Part shown: in pieces, positions 8,425 to 16,368 of the stretch
How positions within the stretch are numbered: the stretch's first letter is position 1
Layout of the letters: each line of letters opens with the position of its first letter
From: an uncultured Prevotella sp.
Lineage (GTDB): Bacteria; Bacteroidota; Bacteroidia; Bacteroidales; Bacteroidaceae
Length of the DNA stretch: 64,000 nucleotides
Direction: 5' to 3'
Assembly: GCA_938028745.1 (NCBI GenBank)
Contig: CALIZL010000048.1
Coordinates: 1 to 64,000, forward strand
Program-made: the position numbers and the translations under genes
Notes under the pieces: generated by a model
Seen by the model: the letters and a program-made list of their open reading frames with translations, nothing else
Database searches by the model: none
Told to the model about the DNA's origin: nothing

Positions 8425-9334
8425 ATGTTTTGCCGATTACGAGTGGGAACTTCACCCCTTCATATTGTGTTAATGGTGGATTTAAAGGCCTGTGCGAGGT
8501 CTAAGTGCATCACGTTATATGAACATTTCGGCAGACCAAAAGGGCTAATCCAAGCCTGTTTCACCCCAATTGAGGACTTTCGAATCGGCCTGTTAAGGAT
8601 ATGTTATAATGGTAAACATGTTTTACAAAATGCGTTTTTTGGCCGAACCATTCTAGAAAAAAACACCTTGAAAAACCCATATAAAATGCGCCCGAGTGAT
8701 AAAAACAGCAGCAAACATTGTGTGCTTTTCCCTCAACTTTTTGCCATTTACTATGCTTTTGCATTTCTCTTTGAAGAAAATTTGTGCCAAATTTGCATCC
8801 GCAACAACAAAAAATGCTGGCCAAAACGCTTGCTTTTGCATTGCATTTAGCATCAGAACGCATTGCATTTAGCACCAAAACGCATTGCATTTAGCACCAA
8901 ATCGCATTGCAATTTGCACCAAAACGCAAGGCTTTTAGCACCAAAGTGTAGACAAAAGACATGGAAATCGGATGTAAATGGCTGTTTATAAGCAAGTTAG
9001 CTCTTAAATACGAAAAGCGGCTTGGCGGCTTTTGGCGGAGTGCTTAGTTGTGCCCTGCGCCCCAATTGTATGCTAAAAAAGCCGTGTTTTGCGCTTTGTT
9101 TCTCGCAAATAGTTGTAAATCATGTTGTTATAAACTTGAAAAATACGCGCCAATTTTCGCCCCACGCCCAAAGATTTTACGGCGAGGGCACTCACAATGT
9201 TAAAGTTTGGCGCAAATATTTTACATTTTTGTGGCTGCTGTTCCGCACCATTGAATGGTTTTAGCGTTAAACCCAAACGGGTATATTATAGCCTGTACAG
9301 GTTTAGTTCGATTGTCGGCACGTTGCCTGTCTTA
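8425..9334. other. Gene-poor 0.9-kb spacer
   Basis: No convincing ORF in either strand; the longest are frames through the 22-bp repeat array and AT-rich text. It holds the first 22-bp tandem array (8842-8951). The rest (8950-9330) is AT-rich and unrelated to the other array flanks. Confidence 0.6.
8842..8951 (+). repeat. 22-bp tandem repeat array 1 (5 units)
   Basis: Five consecutive 22-bp units with core TTTAGCACCAAAACGC, starting at 8842, 8864, 8886, 8908 and 8930. The period is not a multiple of three and the units differ by point changes, so it is not a coding repeat. The same unit forms arrays at 25024, 35092 and 56406. Confidence 0.92.
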
Positions 9335-10540
9335 TCACTCCCCTCGGTCTTTGGTGAGCGTTTGGGGGTGAGGCTCATAATTCTTCACCATCATTTCCCA
9401 GCATAGCTTCAACCAAACGATAAGGCAGGGCAGGGCTTTGAGCGAGTAGGCTTGGATGTATTCGCGCTTGATGGCGCGCGGATAAAGGTCGGACGAGCCC
9501 ATGCTCGACAGCAAGAAAACGAAGACTAGCAGGCAAATATCTGCCTTGCCACGCTGCCAAGGGGCTGCAAAATACCATACGCACACGCCGCTAAGGGCGA
9601 TGATGTACGAACTAGACTCGCTCCCCGTACTGAAAAGCACCGTGAAAAGCAACACCGAGGCTAGTAAAGTCATGCGGAAACCCTCGTTGCGCCATTGCTT
9701 AAAACGAAGGTAGGGCAGGGCGAAAAGCACAAGGGCGGGGGCTAAAATCAGTAAGTCGTTGTATTGGGGGTTGCCCAACACGCGCCTAACCATACCCAAT
9801 GCCGAGATGTTTTGCGCCTGGGATACCAGGTTTTCGCCGTTTTTCTCAACCAAACACACAAACCACTCGTGGTATTGGCTCACTACATAGTCCGGACTAC
9901 TGATAATCATCGGTGCAACGAACAACACAACACCCCAAAACAACAACGATAATACGAACTTGCCTTTATGCTTGGAGAAGAAGAAAAACGCCAGACCAAC
10001 GATGCCATAGAGTTTAACGAAGGTGCCAAGCACGATGAGGCAGGCCGCCCAAAAGTCGCGTTCTTTCTCTATCAAGGCGTAACTGGCGATGATGATTGCT
10101 GCAATGGCGATGTTGAACTGCTGCATGAAGAGCGACGTGAGCAGTGTTTCGCTGCAAAACCAAAGCACGAACATCTGCTGCCAACTGCTAAACGTGCTCC
10201 GCGTTATGGCGAAATAGAGGGTTAGCGATAGGGCGATGCACCAAAACACAAGCCCTAGGGGTATGGGCATCAGCGCGAAGGGTGCTATTACGAGCGAAAA
10301 GAATGGGCCGTAGTGGTTTACGTCGTAGTATTCTAGCGGATATTCTGCGTAGAGTGATGTGCATTGCAATGTGTGCCAAAACACACCGCGGAAGATGCGG
10401 TAGTTGTTGTCGGTGCGATTGTATTTCAACACGGCGGCAATAACCGATAACGCAATCCATAACCAAAGAATTGTGCGGCGGTCGTGAAAGAAGGGTTTGG
10501 CCAAAAACGCCTTAGCTTTTGTTGTGATGTTGGATGACAT
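9335..10540 (-). CDS. GT87 family membrane mannosyltransferase-like protein
   Basis: 401 residues with about nine or ten hydrophobic helices. The early NRTDNNYRIFRG and SLYAEYPLEYYDVNHYGP blocks, with the acidic-containing periplasmic loop and NHYGPFFSL, are the pattern of GT87 (DUF2029) polyprenyl-phosphate-mannose-dependent alpha-mannosyltransferases. These act at the outer face of the inner membrane. It converges on the deacetylase-GT2-GtrA operon, which could supply its lipid-linked donor. The last dozen codons, giving PHPQTLTKDRGE, lie inside a REP-like element, so the native C-terminus appears to have been replaced or extended by repeat insertion. Donor and acceptor are not determinable here. 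Confidence 0.85.
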   Translation of the reverse strand: MSSNITTKAKAFLAKPFFHDRRTILWLWIALSVIAAVLKYNRTDNNYRIFRGVFWHTLQCTSLYAEYPLEYYDVNHYGPFFSLVIAPFALMPIPLGLVFWCIALSLTLYFAITRSTFSSWQQMFVLWFCSETLLTSLFMQQFNIAIAAIIIASYALIEKERDFWAACLIVLGTFVKLYGIVGLAFFFFSKHKGKFVLSLLFWGVVLFVAPMIISSPDYVVSQYHEWFVCLVEKNGENLVSQAQNISALGMVRRVLGNPQYNDLLILAPALVLFALPYLRFKQWRNEGFRMTLLASVLLFTVLFSTGSESSSYIIALSGVCVWYFAAPWQRGKADICLLVFVFLLSSMGSSDLYPRAIKREYIQAYSLKALPCLIVWLKLCWEMMVKNYEPHPQTLTKDRGE

Positions 10541-10977
10541 GTTTTTGAGTTTCTGAGCTTTTGAGTTTATAAGTTTCTGAGTTGTTGTTTGAGTTGGTGA
10601 GTATTTGAGTTGTTGTTTGAGTTTATGAGTTGGTGAGTTTATGAGTTTGTGAGTTGTTGTTTGAGTTTATGAGTTGGTGAGTTTATGAGTTTGTGAGTTG
10701 ATGTTTGAGTTTCTGAGTTTTTGAGCTGGTAAGTTTTTGAGTTTGTGGGGTGGTGAGTTTATGAGTTGGTGAGTTGTTGTTTGAGTTGGCGAGCTTGTAA
10801 GTTTATGATTTATTGAGTTTCTTAGCTTACAAACCTTTTATCTGAACTTTTTACGCTATTTCAAATTGCAAAGTTGAGGACTCAAAAACTCAAAAACTCA
10901 AGAACTCACCAACTTATAAACTCAAAATCTTACCACCTCATAAACACAAGAACTTACCAACTCAAGAACTTACCAAC
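10541..10977. repeat. Stutter tract of GAGTTTNTGA-type words, changing strand sense
   Basis: From 10545 to about 10820 the + strand is a long degenerate run of GAGTTTATGAGTT-like words; from about 10875 to 10985 the words appear reverse-complemented (ACTCAAAAACTC). The tract lies between the GT87 start and the feoB stop and has no ORF worth calling. Similar tracts recur at 24.45-24.70 and 55.74-56.09 kb. Confidence 0.85.
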
Positions 10978-13131
10978 TCAAGAACATACCATTCGCCACA
11001 CGGTTGCGATGAGCGTAGTCATTACAACACCTAGGGCTAAGGGCAACAACGTGGCCACGATGGTCCATTTGGCACTCTTCGTTTCCTTATAGATGGTGTA
11101 GATGGTGGTTGAACAAGGGTGATGCAATAGGCAGAACACCATGAGGCAAACGGCTGTTAGCATGTTCCATCCGCCCATTAGTAGTATTTGTTTGGTTTGT
11201 TGTTCGGTTCCTTCCATCAGCACGCCAGCTGCGCCCATGTCGCTTTGTCCCAACACCAGCATTGTTAGCATCATTATCGTTGGGATAACAATCTCGTTGG
11301 CGGGAATGGCCAACACGTATGCCAGAAGTATCACACCATTCAGTCCCATAAGCCATCCGGGCTTGTCGAGTAGCGATATAAGATGCTGGGCAATGGTGGC
11401 ATCTGCCACGTGGATGTTGCAGCAAAGCCATATCAATGCGCCTGCCGGGGCGGCAAACACAACGGCACGCCACAGCACAATCAGTGTGCGGTCGATGAGA
11501 GAAGTGTAAAGCGTTTGCCAAAACTGGGGCGGACGATAGGGCGGAAGTTCGAGATGGAATGTGGAAACCTCGCCGCGAAGGATGGTTCGCGACAGCAACC
11601 ACGAACTGCCGAACATGAAACCAACGCCCATAAGCACCACCGTCATCACCGCTACCAGCGAAACCATGCTGCTATATTGTGCAGGAACGGCTGCGCCGAT
11701 AAACAGCGTGGCCAACAATATCTGTGTGGGCCAGCGGCCATTGCATAGCGAAAAGTTGTTGGTGATGATGGCAATGAGCCGTTCGCGTTGGCTGTCGATG
11801 ATGCGTGTAGACACTACGCCTGCCGCATTGCAGCCAAAACCCATGCTCATGGTTAGGGCCTGCTTGCCGTGCGCACCCGAACGACGAAACAATTCGTCGA
11901 GATTGAAGGCCACGCGAGGCAGATAGCCGAAATCTTCGAGCAGGGTGAAGAGGGGGAAGAAAATGGCCATAGGCGGCAACATCACCGATACCACCCACGC
12001 CGTGGCCAGGTAAACGCCGTCTGCAAGCAAACCCGTGAGCCACCAAGGGGCGTGCATAGACACGAAAGCATCGTGTAGGGCAGGGTGCATGATGCCCACC
12101 AACAACTGGTTGAGCCAGTCGGAAGGATAGTTAGAGCCGATGATGGTGAGCCAAAACACGCCACACAGCAAGGCCAACATGATGGGGAACCCCCAGATGC
12201 GGTGGGTAAGTATGCGGTCGAGTTTAACGTCTAGCGGTAGCCGTCCGCGTTGGTTGCCCTGTGTAACCACCTCGCTGCAAATCTGTCCCGCTTGTGTGTA
12301 GATGTCTTCCACCCACAGGTCGTGGAAGTTACTGCCAATTTCGAGCAGCAATTTTTCGGCAAGTGCGTTCAGTTCGGGGTTTCCGAAACGCTCTTTCACG
12401 CTTGTGTCGCCCTCGATTAGCCTGAAAGCAATCCACTCTGCGTTAGAAATGTTGGGGTACGTTTCGGCTACCTTGCGTGCCAACTCCTTGACATGCTGTG
12501 CGGCATGTGGCGGAAGGTTGGTAGAGCGGTGAGGGGTGCACTTGTATTCGCCCACAGCCACTTGGCGCATACGCTCTAAAAGCAGGTCGATACCTTGCCC
12601 CGAACGGGCCGAGGCCCCCACAACGGGGATGCCCAAACGGCGCGAAAGGGCGTTAAGGTTGATGTCTATCTTGTTTCGTTTGGCCTCGTCGAGCAGGTTA
12701 ACGCACAGCACGGCCTTGTCGGTAATCTGCAACACCTGCAAGATAAGGTTCATGTTGCGTTCCAGTCGGGTGGCATCTGCCACCATCACCGTAACGTCGG
12801 GCTGTCCGAAGAGGATGAAGTCGCGTGCTATTTCCTCGTCTTCCGAAGTAGACGAGAGCGAGTAAGTTCCGGGAAGGTCAACGATGCGGTAGCCTTCGCC
12901 TTGGTAAGCGAAGTAGCCTTCGGCCTTTCCCACGGTCTTTCCAGGCCAGTTTCCGGTGTGTTGTTTCAGTCCTGTAAGGGCGTTAAACACCGTACTCTTA
13001 CCCGTATTGGGGTTTCCGGCCAATGCCACAACGTAGCGTTCGCCGCCCGCTTGCGCACCGCGCCGTTGCAAACTGTGCATCGCTGCCTTGGGGCAAGCGT
13101 CACAGGGAGATGTATTTTGTTTGTTGGGCAT
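10978..13131 (-). CDS. feoB: Ferrous iron transport protein B
   Basis: 717 residues, normal for a FeoB without fused FeoA. The N-terminal G domain has GNPNTGKST (39-47), DLPGTYSL (85-92) and NLLDEA (145-150). A helical GDI-like spacer follows, then about eight to ten membrane helices with the conserved core motifs, including MSMGFGCNAAGVVSTR in the first gate region. A CDAC motif at residues 10-13 precedes the G domain; it is not part of the standard G-domain motifs and could bind metal. It imports Fe2+ across the inner membrane. No feoA lies beside it, but a FeoA-like domain is found in the DtxR-type regulator at 33609-34616. A TAACTTTG -7 element lies 69 nt upstream. Confidence 0.96.
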   Translation of the reverse strand: MPNKQNTSPCDACPKAAMHSLQRRGAQAGGERYVVALAGNPNTGKSTVFNALTGLKQHTGNWPGKTVGKAEGYFAYQGEGYRIVDLPGTYSLSSTSEDEEIARDFILFGQPDVTVMVADATRLERNMNLILQVLQITDKAVLCVNLLDEAKRNKIDINLNALSRRLGIPVVGASARSGQGIDLLLERMRQVAVGEYKCTPHRSTNLPPHAAQHVKELARKVAETYPNISNAEWIAFRLIEGDTSVKERFGNPELNALAEKLLLEIGSNFHDLWVEDIYTQAGQICSEVVTQGNQRGRLPLDVKLDRILTHRIWGFPIMLALLCGVFWLTIIGSNYPSDWLNQLLVGIMHPALHDAFVSMHAPWWLTGLLADGVYLATAWVVSVMLPPMAIFFPLFTLLEDFGYLPRVAFNLDELFRRSGAHGKQALTMSMGFGCNAAGVVSTRIIDSQRERLIAIITNNFSLCNGRWPTQILLATLFIGAAVPAQYSSMVSLVAVMTVVLMGVGFMFGSSWLLSRTILRGEVSTFHLELPPYRPPQFWQTLYTSLIDRTLIVLWRAVVFAAPAGALIWLCCNIHVADATIAQHLISLLDKPGWLMGLNGVILLAYVLAIPANEIVIPTIMMLTMLVLGQSDMGAAGVLMEGTEQQTKQILLMGGWNMLTAVCLMVFCLLHHPCSTTIYTIYKETKSAKWTIVATLLPLALGVVMTTLIATVWRMVCS

Positions 13132-13199
13132 AATCGTTATTGTAGTTTTGGCTTGGCGTTATCTTTTGTTATAGACATTGCCTTAGTTGTAGCCATCTG

Positions 13200-13207
13200 C
13201 AAAGTTA
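13200..13207 (-). promoter_or_regulatory. -7 promoter element of feoB
   Basis: CAAAGTTA on + reads TAACTTTG on -. Start of transcription near 13195, leader about 65 nt. No clear -33 box or metal-regulator palindrome was recognised. Confidence 0.55.
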
Positions 13208-13498
13208 CCATTTTTATGGCAATTAGCGCGCTGCTTTTCTCCCCAGTTTTGTTGCTATACCTAGCAATGTTGATTGAATGCAGTGTGTTTTTTTAGTTCT
13301 TGTAGCAGATTATTCGTTAACGTCTGTAATTTGATTGGGGTTGAGAAATGTGTTATTGATACTGCGCAATACCATCTACATGTGGTTTGTATGCTGATGA
13401 TTTGGCTTGTTTCACGCGTATAAAAGTGGGCGATTTTTCCTTGTTGATCAATTCTTTGGTTTTTGGGTAAGCAGTGAAATATATTATTTGTGTAAAGT

Positions 13499-13529
13499 TT
13501 TGTTATTTGTTTCTTTTTACATAACTTTG
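13499..13529 (+). promoter_or_regulatory. Full-consensus promoter for a small membrane protein
   Basis: TTTG (13499-13502), 19 nt, TAACTTTG (13522-13529). Predicted start near 13534, 58 nt before the ATG at 13592. Supports the small ORF that follows. Confidence 0.8.
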
Positions 13530-13591
13530 CGCTATGCACTGCATTGGGTAATGATTGTGGTGCGTGAAAGAACAGAAGTCAAACTAAATGT

Positions 13592-13987
13592 ATGGAAAGG
13601 ATGAAGAAAAGCGGTAAGATTATCTTTGTGGCGTTAGGCATATTACTTGTTTTGGGTACGGGTGTTTTCACTTATCTGAACCACATTCCCAAAGCAGAGG
13701 CGTTTGGATATGAAAGCCTAGTGTTGTGTGTGACGACCTTTCTTTTTTACAGGCCCTTTACTAAGCGGGGTGAGTTAGAGGCTATTTTATTGAATTTCGT
13801 CATTATATTGGGTGTTACTGCGGTTGTTACTGTACCCGAATGGACGTTCAACAACATTATTACGGCTTGGGGATGGAGTGCAATTGGATTTCTTGTTGTC
13901 TGCGCCATCAGCTTTATTGTGCGCAAAACCAAGCTGATGGATGTGGAAAATGGGCCTGCAGAGCATAATCAATGCCCCAACACGTAG
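13592..13987 (+). CDS. Small four-helix membrane protein, unknown function
   Basis: 131 residues (or 128 from the ATG at 13601, MKKSGKIIFV). Four hydrophobic stretches are visible: IIFVALGILLVLGTGVFTYL, ESLVLCVTTFLFYR, AILLNFVIILGVTAVVTV, and AIGFLVVCAISFIV. A perfect promoter lies just upstream, which makes the gene credible although no family is recognised. It stands alone between feoB (divergent) and the beta-barrel gene (convergent). Confidence 0.7.
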   Translation: MERMKKSGKIIFVALGILLVLGTGVFTYLNHIPKAEAFGYESLVLCVTTFLFYRPFTKRGELEAILLNFVIILGVTAVVTVPEWTFNNIITAWGWSAIGFLVVCAISFIVRKTKLMDVENGPAEHNQCPNT

Positions 13988-14269
13988 CTTGTTGTGTTTC
14001 TGGGCATAGCTCAAACAAACTTGATTGCGCTAGCAATCCGATTGTTTTAGCACTTGATTTTCGCTATGAGGTGATGGCGGAACGACTGCGTTTTGTACAA
14101 TATTAGATGTGCAGCTGCATATAAATTGATGGGGATGGCTGTCTGGCTATCCTGGTTGAATTGGCCAGACGGCACCAATTAATCCTTCTATCTCAACATT
14201 GTCCCAAGCTACACGTTAGGCCAAACACGGCTTAACGCTTTTGTTCAGTTAATAAATAGGTGAGATAAC

Positions 14270-14354
14270 CTGTTGACAAGTAGTGAAATTGGCTGTTAAC
14301 AAGTAGTGAAACTAGCTGTTAACAAGTAGTGAAACTGCCTGTTAACAAGTAACG
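14270..14354 (+). repeat. 23-bp direct repeats, 3.7 units
   Basis: Units at 14270, 14293, 14316 and a partial at 14339, each beginning CTGTTAACAAGTAGTGAAA with near-perfect identity (first unit has G for A at position 6). Each unit contains the palindrome GTTAAC. Regular, phased and iteron-like in appearance, but no replication gene is nearby. Confidence 0.9.
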
Positions 14355-14400
14355 CTGTTAACCGGAAAACAAGGCTTGAAAGCCATTTCATCTTACAAAA

Positions 14401-14444
14401 AACGCTAGTTTTCGGCCGCATGATGACGGCCGAAAACCAGCGTT
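14401..14444 (-). terminator. Strong terminator of the beta-barrel gene
   Basis: AACGCTAGTTTTCGGCCG (14401-14418) pairs with CGGCCGAAAACCAGCGTT (14427-14444) with one mismatch, 8-nt loop. On the - strand it is followed by TTTT from the AAAA run at 14397-14400. Confidence 0.85.
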
Positions 14445-14537
14445 GATAAGTCTTATTTGCTCTTCTACCGCCTTTCTCTAAGTGTAAGACAAATACGTTT
14501 CTGCGGTAGAGAACATCCAGTAAAAGGAGGATTCTGC

Positions 14538-15164
14538 TTAGAAGAAGTAGGTCACGCCCAATTGCCAAGCGTTGCTACGGCCGTCGTATTTCTTAACAGC
14601 ATCACCAACAGCATCCTTTGAAATCTCCACTTCACCCGTCTTTCCAACGGCAATGTTGTAGCCCAGAGTGGCTTGGAGATGGTCTGCCAAGGTGCAACCA
14701 ATACCTAGGTTGATGCTGAAGTTAGACGATTTGAGTGTCCAATCGGCCACTTCGGGAACGATTTCCTTGTCTTTCTTACCCAAGTTGAATGCTACCTGCG
14801 GACCAGCAAAGAGGAAAATGTTGGCCGTTTCGCCCAATCCGAACGAGTAACGTGCATTGATGGGAATAGCCAACTGCTCGCGAGAGACAACAGAACCGAG
14901 CTTGCCATCCTCGCTCTTCATCTTAGATTCGCGCTTTTCGTATAGCGCGGAGATGTCCATCCCCATGCCAACGATGGGCAACGTGAACTTAACCGTTGGG
15001 CCAATAAAGAAACCTAAGCGGTTGTCGGTTTTCCAAACGTCGTCGTTTACCGAAACTTCGGAGGTGTTGATACCACCTTTTAAACCTAACTTCGTTTGTG
15101 CACTGGCATTTGCAGATAAGGTCAATGCTGCGGCAAGCACAGCCATCTTCATCATCTTTTTCAT
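14538..15164 (-). CDS. Outer membrane beta-barrel protein (PF13568-like)
   Basis: 208 residues. A signal peptide (MKKMMKMAVLAAALTLSANA, cleavage after SAQ-like residues) is followed by KLGLKGGINTSEV, the typical opening of the small outer membrane beta-barrel proteins of this phylum, alternating strands, and a C-terminal aromatic end (QLGVTYFF). It lies 77 nt after porN in the same direction, so it may be read through from the T9SS operon, but it ends in its own terminator. A link to secretion, as with PorT, is possible but the sequence does not show it is PorT. Confidence 0.82.
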   Translation of the reverse strand: MKKMMKMAVLAAALTLSANASAQTKLGLKGGINTSEVSVNDDVWKTDNRLGFFIGPTVKFTLPIVGMGMDISALYEKRESKMKSEDGKLGSVVSREQLAIPINARYSFGLGETANIFLFAGPQVAFNLGKKDKEIVPEVADWTLKSSNFSINLGIGCTLADHLQATLGYNIAVGKTGEVEISKDAVGDAVKKYDGRSNAWQLGVTYFF

Positions 15165-15241
15165 ACAATAATAGTTTTAAATTAAACAAAGTGCGCACTT
15201 CGAACGTGGGTGTACACGCCAAATGCGCGTGAAAATTACGG

Positions 15242-16264
15242 TTAGTGTCTCTCTCTTCTTACCGACATGCGTGGCGATGCGCTGCCCTGACTGCTGCGTG
15301 CAGCCTTCTCTTTCTTGGGTGCGGGTGCCAATGTTGCACGGCGGTTGGCGCGGGGGGCTTTCACTCCGTGACTGTTTTTCGTGGTTAGTGCCAGACTGTC
15401 GGCTTGTTGTGGTGCTTTCACACCCCACATGCCTTTCTCGAAAGCGGCTATCTCCGCCTCGATACGTTTTTGTTCTTGTGCCATAGCCGAGTCGGTTTTG
15501 CAGTATTGCGCCAACGTCAGGCCCAGCATGTTGTTGGTTTTATATATCTTGCCGCGATATTTGTTCATCGTGAAATAGTCGGCCAAGCTCATGGTTGCGG
15601 CATTGTTTAGGTTGCTCGTCATCACCGTTTGCTTGGCCAAGAAGGGTGCAAGGTCGTCGTATTTCACCCAAAACAAGGGGTAGGATGTGGCATCGCCGAA
15701 GTCGTCTTGTCGTTTCATGATGGGACAAAGGGCCAGAACCTTGGTGTGGAATGTGGCCGTTGCCTGGTCGTAATAGGCACTTTCCTTGATGTAGTAGGAC
15801 GTAACCTCGCGCGAAGGAATGTCGCTGTTGTCGATGCGCACGCGCCCATCAACCCGCTCGTAGAAGATGTGATAGTTGTCTAGCAATGCCAATGGCTTTA
15901 CGCGAGCCGAGTCTTCAAAGCTCTCGTTGCCGTCTAACCGATACTCGTATGCCTTTACTTGTCCGCGCATCACCAGCTTAAAGAGGTAGGTAAAGAGGTT
16001 CATGCGGCCGTCGATGGGCTCAACGGGGTAGTAAAGTCCTGCGTTGGCGTCTTCGGTAAGGTTCAATTCGCGGTATATGTCGCGCCTCCAAACAACGTCC
16101 TCGTCCATCTTGCTTTGTGTGGGAAAGGATATTCGCGCCCTCAGGCTCACGTTGTCGGCGTTGCCTGTGGCGGTGTTTTGTTGGTTGTTTCGGCGTGCGG
16201 CAGGTTGTGCGAAAGCCACTTGCAGGGCGCACGACATCAAAAGTATGAATGCTAATCTTATCAT
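15242..16264 (-). CDS. porN: Type IX secretion ring protein PorN/GldN
   Basis: 340 residues with a signal peptide ending near ALQVAFAQ. The core has VVWRRDIYRELNLTEDANAGLYYPVEP and the YPLFWVKYDDLAPFLAKQ block typical of GldN/PorN, the periplasmic partner of the PorK lipoprotein in the outer-membrane ring. The last 70 residues are rich in Ala, Lys and Arg and look disordered. It is the last gene of the porPKLMN run, 104 nt after porM. Confidence 0.93.
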   Translation of the reverse strand: MIRLAFILLMSCALQVAFAQPAARRNNQQNTATGNADNVSLRARISFPTQSKMDEDVVWRRDIYRELNLTEDANAGLYYPVEPIDGRMNLFTYLFKLVMRGQVKAYEYRLDGNESFEDSARVKPLALLDNYHIFYERVDGRVRIDNSDIPSREVTSYYIKESAYYDQATATFHTKVLALCPIMKRQDDFGDATSYPLFWVKYDDLAPFLAKQTVMTSNLNNAATMSLADYFTMNKYRGKIYKTNNMLGLTLAQYCKTDSAMAQEQKRIEAEIAAFEKGMWGVKAPQQADSLALTTKNSHGVKAPRANRRATLAPAPKKEKAARSSQGSASPRMSVRRERH

Positions 16265-16368
16265 CTGTTGTTGAATTGGGTTGGATGGTTGGGGTGCAAT
16301 CGTGGCCTAATGGCCTATGCTTGCTGCCTTATTAGGCTGCGGTTTTGCCGGCTTTGCACCTCGCATTG

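Larger units (their letters stand above)
13988..14537. other. Spacer with tandem repeats and terminator
   Basis: No credible gene. It contains the 23-bp direct repeats (14270-14354) and the beta-barrel gene terminator (14401-14444). Confidence 0.6.

Noticed and set aside
13261..13539. 92-codon - strand frame before the small membrane protein gene
   Set aside because: It runs across a perfect + strand promoter and has no recognisable features.
14270..14354. Plasmid-type replication origin
   Set aside because: No rep gene and chromosomal housekeeping genes on both sides; kept only as unexplained direct repeats.
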